Origin: Desulfonema limicola
Lineage (GTDB): Bacteria > Desulfobacterota > Desulfobacteria > Desulfobacterales > DYRC01
Direction: 5' to 3'
DNA: 19,207 nt
NCBI GenBank assembly: GCA_020718925.1
Contig: DYRC01000039.1
Coordinates: 1 to 19,207, forward strand
Shown piece after piece: positions 15,388 through 19,207 of the stretch (the stretch's first letter is position 1; each line of letters opens with the position of its first letter). The notes under the pieces are model-generated. The model saw nothing but the letters and a program-made list of their open reading frames with translations, ran no database searches and was not told where the DNA came from. A program made the position numbers and the translations under genes.

Positions 15388-15415
15388 TTTATCGTAAAAT
15401 CCGATATTGTGTCAA
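15388..15415 (-). promoter_or_regulatory. Promoter of the acyl-CoA dehydrogenase gene
   Basis: On the minus strand a perfect TTGACA (15410-15415) is followed after 16 nt by GATAAA (15388-15393, 4 of 6 bases). The predicted start is near 15381, giving a leader of about 60 nt. A small inverted repeat ACAGC/GCTGT (15362-15366 with 15372-15376) lies in that leader and could be an operator or a 5' stem. Confidence 0.6.
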
Positions 15416-15448
15416 GAAAAGAAAAAAACGTCTGATGTGCAATTCACC

Positions 15449-15557
15449 ATAGCCCCGAAATAAATTTCAGGGCTATAAGCCGAAGCAGGCTGAAGCCAGC
15501 TAATATCAGCCTGCTTTAGCGGGCTTCGGCTTCTAGCCGGGCGATTTATCGCTCGGC
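15449..15557. repeat. Three-hairpin palindromic repeat cluster in a divergent intergenic region
   Basis: Three adjacent palindromes. The first is ATAGCCC/GGGCTAT (15449-15455 with 15470-15476), continuing inward as GAAAT/ATTTC. The second is a long stem AAGCCGAAGC/GCTTCGGCTT (15477-15486 with 15523-15532) enclosing the alternative stem AGCAGGCTGA/TCAGCCTGCT (15484-15493 with 15506-15515). The third is a hairpin with two-base loop GCCGGGCGAT/ATCGCTCGGC (15536-15557, one G-T pair). No ORF crosses it. The rest of the 15322-15622 gap holds the two divergent promoters. It looks like a dispersed non-autonomous element. Confidence 0.75.
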
Positions 15558-15584
15558 GGATTATAAATCACACACTCAAATCAC

Positions 15585-15613
15585 TTGATAAATTCTCATT
15601 TACAGATTAAATT
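15585..15613 (+). promoter_or_regulatory. Candidate promoter of the transglutaminase gene
   Basis: TTGATA (15585-15590, 5 of 6) with a 17-nt spacer to TAAATT (15608-15613, 4 of 6). The predicted start is about 15620, only about 3 nt before the ATG. The gene also lacks a Shine-Dalgarno sequence, consistent with a leaderless transcript. Confidence 0.45.
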
Positions 15614-15622
15614 ACACCCCTT

Positions 15623-17575
15623 ATGAAAGCGCCTGACCGACATATAACAGCAGTTCTGATCGCCCTGATCATCTCTGTTGCGCCGCATATTGAGCGGCTT
15701 ACCACATGGGTTGTCCTGTGGTGTCTGATGCTGTGGAGCTATATGTTTTTATCGCTCAGATACCGATGGCAGTGGCCCGATACGCTGGTGCGAACCGTGC
15801 TTGCCATCATCGGATTCGGCGGCGTGGTGCTGACCTTTGGCATACGTTTCAGCGGAGACGCCTATCTCAGCTTACTGGCAGTTACGGCAACGCTCAAGCC
15901 CTTGGAAATCCGTTCTTACCGCGATGAAATGGTCAGCCTTTTTCTATCCTATTTCATTGTAATTACAAGCTTATTCAATTCAGAATCGCTGGGCATGACC
16001 GGATATATGTTTTTATCTGTGCTGATAACCACAACAATCTTAATCCAGATTCATCATCCGGACAGCCCGATGAAAGCCAATCTCCGCCTGTCCGCAATCA
16101 TTATGGTTCAGGCAATTCCCCTGATGATGATACTGTTTTTTCTGTTTCCGAGAATCCGCGGCAATTTATGGGGATTTACCAAAGGCGGCGGCGGACGTTC
16201 AGGATTTTCGGATTCGATCAGTCCCGGCTCTGTAACGAGTCTGATGAGAAGCAATGAACTTGCTTTCAGGGTTGAATTTTCAGATAAAATCCCTGATTCC
16301 AAATTCTTATATTGGCGGGGATTGGTGTTTCATGAATTTGACGGAAGAACATGGCGCGTGTTTCCCCGAACGCCGGGGCAGTTAAAGCCTTTGGCAGAGG
16401 CTAAGGGTGAGATCGGGTATATCATCACCTTGGAACCGCATGAACAGCGATGGCTGTTTGCAATGGATATGCCCGGATCCGTTCCGCAAAATTCAAGGCT
16501 TTCAGATGATTATACCCTGCAAAGCCGATTTGAGGTTCGGCAGAAAATGCGCTATCTGATGCGCTCTTTTACGGAATATCATACCGGCATGATGAGACGC
16601 TGGGAAGCCATTGATCAGAAATTACCCAAAGGGGGCAATTCTCAGACAAGAGCATTGGCAAAGCAATGGGCTGAACAGATCGGATCGCCTGAAAAAATCG
16701 TTGAAACCGCTTTGAATTTTTATGAAAAAAACAAATTTGTGTATACCCTGAATCCGCCGCTGCTTGGTGCGGACAGCATGGATGATTTTTTATTCAAAAC
16801 CCGAAAAGGCTATTGCGAGCATTATGCCTCGTCTTTTGCATTTCTGATGCGGGCAGCCGGGATTCCTGCGCGGGTGGTCGGCGGCTATCTGGGCGGCGAG
16901 ATCAACCCTTATGGCGGGTATCTGATTGTGCGGCAATCCGACGCTCACGCATGGACGGAGGTGTGGCTGGCGCAAAAGGGCTGGGTAAGGGTCGATCCCA
17001 CTTCGGTGGTCGCGCCGGATCGGATTGAGCGCGGCGTTGCCGGTGCGCTTTCTGCTGAAGAATTACCCGGATTTCTGGTATCCGGAGGAACTTTTTCAAG
17101 GATTTGGAAAACCATCCGCTTTGGCTGGGATGCTGTCAATAATGAGTGGAATATCAGGGTGATGGGCTACTCGTTTGAAAACCAGAAAGCCCTGCTGGAA
17201 TTTATCGGCATTCAGGCAGACTCATGGAAAGCGCGAATCCGGCTGCTGCTGATGGCTATGGGAGCAGTCGGTATCTTCATACTGATTTTAGCTTTCTATT
17301 TCTTTAAAAAGCGGGAAGTCAGAAAACAAGCCATTGTAGAGATTTATGATCGGTTCTGTTCAAAGCTTGCCAAAGCCGGAATTGCCCGGCAACTGAATCA
17401 GGGACCCGCAGATTATGCGGCAATGGCGATAACCCAAAGAAAAGATTTGGAAACACAGATAAACGGGATTGTCGCTCTTTATATCCGGATCAGATATGGT
17501 CGTGAAAACAATAAAGCATCGCTGAAAACATTGAAAGCATTGGTAAAAGCGTTTAATCCCGGCAAAACTGTCTGA
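15623..17575 (+). CDS. Membrane transglutaminase-like protein (TgpA/DUF3488 type)
   Basis: 650-residue inner-membrane protein. Five to six hydrophobic segments (about 8-175) correspond to a DUF3488-type domain. A periplasmic region holds a transglutaminase-like core with the full Cys-His-Asp triad: C398 in GYCEHYASSFA, H442 in DAHAWTEVW and D458 in RVDPTS. A last membrane segment (about 538-562) precedes a cytosolic DUF4129-like tail. In Pseudomonas the homologue TgpA has periplasmic transglutaminase activity. The frequent partners, a MoxR ATPase and a DUF58 protein, are absent within this window. An in-frame TAA lies 18 nt upstream, so the ATG at 15623 is the first possible ATG start. No Shine-Dalgarno is visible. 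It converges on the TPR lipoprotein gene with a 4-nt gap. The cellular substrate is unknown. Confidence 0.88.
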   Translation: MKAPDRHITAVLIALIISVAPHIERLTTWVVLWCLMLWSYMFLSLRYRWQWPDTLVRTVLAIIGFGGVVLTFGIRFSGDAYLSLLAVTATLKPLEIRSYRDEMVSLFLSYFIVITSLFNSESLGMTGYMFLSVLITTTILIQIHHPDSPMKANLRLSAIIMVQAIPLMMILFFLFPRIRGNLWGFTKGGGGRSGFSDSISPGSVTSLMRSNELAFRVEFSDKIPDSKFLYWRGLVFHEFDGRTWRVFPRTPGQLKPLAEAKGEIGYIITLEPHEQRWLFAMDMPGSVPQNSRLSDDYTLQSRFEVRQKMRYLMRSFTEYHTGMMRRWEAIDQKLPKGGNSQTRALAKQWAEQIGSPEKIVETALNFYEKNKFVYTLNPPLLGADSMDDFLFKTRKGYCEHYASSFAFLMRAAGIPARVVGGYLGGEINPYGGYLIVRQSDAHAWTEVWLAQKGWVRVDPTSVVAPDRIERGVAGALSAEELPGFLVSGGTFSRIWKTIRFGWDAVNNEWNIRVMGYSFENQKALLEFIGIQADSWKARIRLLLMAMGAVGIFILILAFYFFKKREVRKQAIVEIYDRFCSKLAKAGIARQLNQGPADYAAMAITQRKDLETQINGIVALYIRIRYGRENNKASLKTLKALVKAFNPGKTV

Positions 17576-17579
17576 TGGA

Positions 17580-18329
17580 TTATTTCTTATCTAACACTAT
17601 CATCATTTTCCGTACTTCTTCTGTACGCGGATGATTCGGAGACATTGCCAAAAATTTTTTATACAGATCCAGCGCTTTTGCCTTATCTCCGGTCATGGCG
17701 TAAGCTTTGCCTGCGTCAACATACAAATCGGCAAAACGCGGGGCAAGTTCCATTGCTTTTTCAAAAAGAGGAATTGCGTCAGCAGGTTTGCCCATTTCAA
17801 TATAGGTTTTGCCTAATCCGCGAATGGCAATTACATAATTTGGCTCTTTTTTGACCGCACGCGCATAATATTGGACTGCGGTTTCATACTCTTTTTTATT
17901 GAAATATGCCCAGCCCAGATTGGTCAGCGGATAATGCGGCGTAGCATAAATCAGATTTTCAGTCAGCGGCTTTAAGGTTTCAATGGCTTTATCCCAATCT
18001 TTCATGGCAAGATAAGCGGTTCCCAGATTGTTACGCGCCGGAGTAAGGTTCGGATTCAACAAAACCGCCTTTTCGTAATGTTTTACCGCAAGGTCCAGCC
18101 GCTCTTTTGCCATATACACAATGCCCAGATCATTGTGGATATCAGGATCATCCGGAGACAAAGGTTCCGCTTTCAGAAGCTCTTTGAGCGCAGCTGTATA
18201 ATCTTCCTGACTGATATATGCTTCTGCCAGATTTTTTGACGCGTCTGCCTGCTTTTTTTGCAATTGCGTCTGCCCGGAGCAGGAAATGATACTCAACATC
18301 AGAATTACAAAAAATAGAATATTTCTCAT
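17580..18329 (-). CDS. TPR-repeat lipoprotein
   Basis: 249-residue lipoprotein. A short signal peptide ends in a lipobox (LSIISC, lipidated C17), followed by about six tetratricopeptide repeats through to the C-terminus. Repeat cores such as NDLGIVYMAKERLDLAVKHY and NNLGTAYLAMKDWDKAIETL are visible. It is probably a membrane-anchored scaffold. Resemblance to the type IV pilus pilotin PilF/PilW is general, and no pilus genes are nearby, so that role is not claimed. Start choice: AAGGA lies 9 nt before the ATG at 18329. The in-frame ATG at 18335 and TTG at 18338 sit too close to it. It begins 12 nt after the folP stop and is probably co-transcribed with folP. Confidence 0.85.
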   Translation of the reverse strand: MRNILFFVILMLSIISCSGQTQLQKKQADASKNLAEAYISQEDYTAALKELLKAEPLSPDDPDIHNDLGIVYMAKERLDLAVKHYEKAVLLNPNLTPARNNLGTAYLAMKDWDKAIETLKPLTENLIYATPHYPLTNLGWAYFNKKEYETAVQYYARAVKKEPNYVIAIRGLGKTYIEMGKPADAIPLFEKAMELAPRFADLYVDAGKAYAMTGDKAKALDLYKKFLAMSPNHPRTEEVRKMMIVLDKK

Positions 18330-18341
18330 AGTCATCAATCC

Positions 18342-19207
18342 TTAACTTTGTTTAATTGCATCCAAAACCGTCAGCATGTTCTTTGTGTTGGCAACATCAT
18401 GCACCCTTACAATAGAAGCGCCTCTTAGAACCGCTATGGCGATTGACGCCTGAGTGCCGGTTTCCACAATGGGCAGCATGGGATCAATATCTTTTCCATC
18501 TGCCTTTTTCAACAGCCGTCTGATAAATGCTTTCCGGGAAGTCCCTATCAGAATCGGCACGTTCAGATCGGAAAACGCATCCAGATGATTAATCAGCGTC
18601 ATATTATGCGTCAATGTCTTTCCAAAGCCGATTCCCGGATCAATGATGATTTTTTGGCGCGAAATGCCGCTTTTCACCGCATGGTCAATGGCTTCTTCAA
18701 AAAACGCCCTGATTTCTCCGAGCAGATCGTCATATACCGGATCAACCTGCATGGTTTTAGGCGTTCCTTTCATGTGCATTAAAATCAACGGCACACCGGT
18801 TTTCGCCGCCACGTTTGCCATATCCGGATCAAGACGCAGTGCGGAAATGTCGTTAATGATCGCCGCCCCGGCATCCAACGCCCGCCTTGCCACGCCGGAC
18901 TTGACCGTATCTATGGAAATCGGAATGGAAATCCGTTTGGCAAGCTGTTCAATCACCGGCAGCACTCTGCGGCATTCTTCCTCTTCAGAAATGGCTTCGG
19001 AAAAGGGGCGGGTGGATTCTCCGCCGATATCAAGAATGTCCGCGCCATCTGCTGCCATTTTTTCACCATGCGCCAGAGCAATATCCGTATTGAAAAAATG
19101 CCCGCCGTCTGAAAACGAATCCGGCGTAATGTTCAGAACGCCCATAATCAGGGTGCGTCTGCCCATCTCAAGACAATGGTTGTTCCATGAAAGGGGGTAA
19201 GCGTTCA
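18342..19207 (-). CDS. folP: Dihydropteroate synthase, 5' end cut by window edge
   Basis: Cytosolic enzyme of folate synthesis that joins p-aminobenzoate to 6-hydroxymethyl-7,8-dihydropterin diphosphate. Signatures in order are MGVLNITPDSFSDGG, DIGGESTRP, SIDTVKS, NDISAL, DPGIGFGKT, GTSRKAFI and RVHDV, covering a full TIM barrel. The reading frame stays open past the ATG at 19166 up to the edge. It encodes NAYPLSWNNHCLE before MGRRTL, and a W-N residue pair upstream of the GRRT motif is usual for the family. The first two bases in the window on this strand are TG, so the true start is probably an ATG whose A lies one base outside. It is followed by the TPR lipoprotein gene after 12 nt. Confidence 0.95.
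   Translation of the reverse strand, partial: NAYPLSWNNHCLEMGRRTLIMGVLNITPDSFSDGGHFFNTDIALAHGEKMAADGADILDIGGESTRPFSEAISEEEECRRVLPVIEQLAKRISIPISIDTVKSGVARRALDAGAAIINDISALRLDPDMANVAAKTGVPLILMHMKGTPKTMQVDPVYDDLLGEIRAFFEEAIDHAVKSGISRQKIIIDPGIGFGKTLTHNMTLINHLDAFSDLNVPILIGTSRKAFIRRLLKKADGKDIDPMLPIVETGTQASIAIAVLRGASIVRVHDVANTKNMLTVLDAIKQS

Noticed and set aside
18643..19200. 185-codon plus-strand ORF antisense to folP
   Set aside because: folP is unambiguous on the minus strand. The antisense product is low-complexity, Ser- and Ala-rich shadow coding.

Overview
The window is a compact, chromosome-like stretch of about 40-45% G+C. It fits a Gram-negative, sensor-rich anaerobe, most plausibly a Desulfobacterota (deltaproteobacterial) relative. 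That is an inference from the type of multidomain hybrid kinase, its His-less C-terminal helical module, the long acyl-CoA dehydrogenase, the lipoproteins, and the AAA-ATPase-like/PD-(D/E)XK genes. No rRNA, tRNA, CRISPR array, transposase or phage gene was seen.

Left end (1-2246, minus strand): a KimA-type potassium transporter gene sits behind a complete regulatory leader. The leader has a TTGACA promoter, a c-di-AMP (ydaO-yuaA class) riboswitch aptamer with its highly conserved 3' core, a GC-rich intrinsic terminator, and then the gene's Shine-Dalgarno. The riboswitch class and the transporter family support each other.

Middle (2278-12079, minus strand): six genes are packed with gaps of 12 nt or less, or with overlaps. 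In transcription order they are a 31-residue small ORF, AAA/PD-(D/E)XK copy 2, a periplasmic solute-binding protein whose second domain is cut in half, a 1325-residue Cache-PAS-PAS-GAF hybrid histidine kinase, AAA/PD-(D/E)XK copy 1, and a receiver-histidine kinase. Two near-collinear paralogues of a predicted ATPase-nuclease therefore bracket a sensory module. No DNA-binding output protein is present. This is the most unusual unit in the window. The hybrid kinase also carries a 28-residue in-frame insert encoded by a GC-rich palindromic repeat inside its ATPase domain.

Upstream of it (12196-15321, minus strand): a secreted M28 zinc peptidase with a duplicated N-terminal module, a 10-bp hairpin terminator, and an acyl-CoA dehydrogenase with its own promoter. 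The gaps at 12080-12195 and 15355-15622 hold two different palindromic repeat clusters.

Right end: a membrane transglutaminase (TgpA-like) gene on the plus strand, possibly expressed as a leaderless mRNA. It converges at a 4-nt gap on a folP-TPR lipoprotein pair on the minus strand. folP runs to the window edge and probably lacks only the first base of its start codon.
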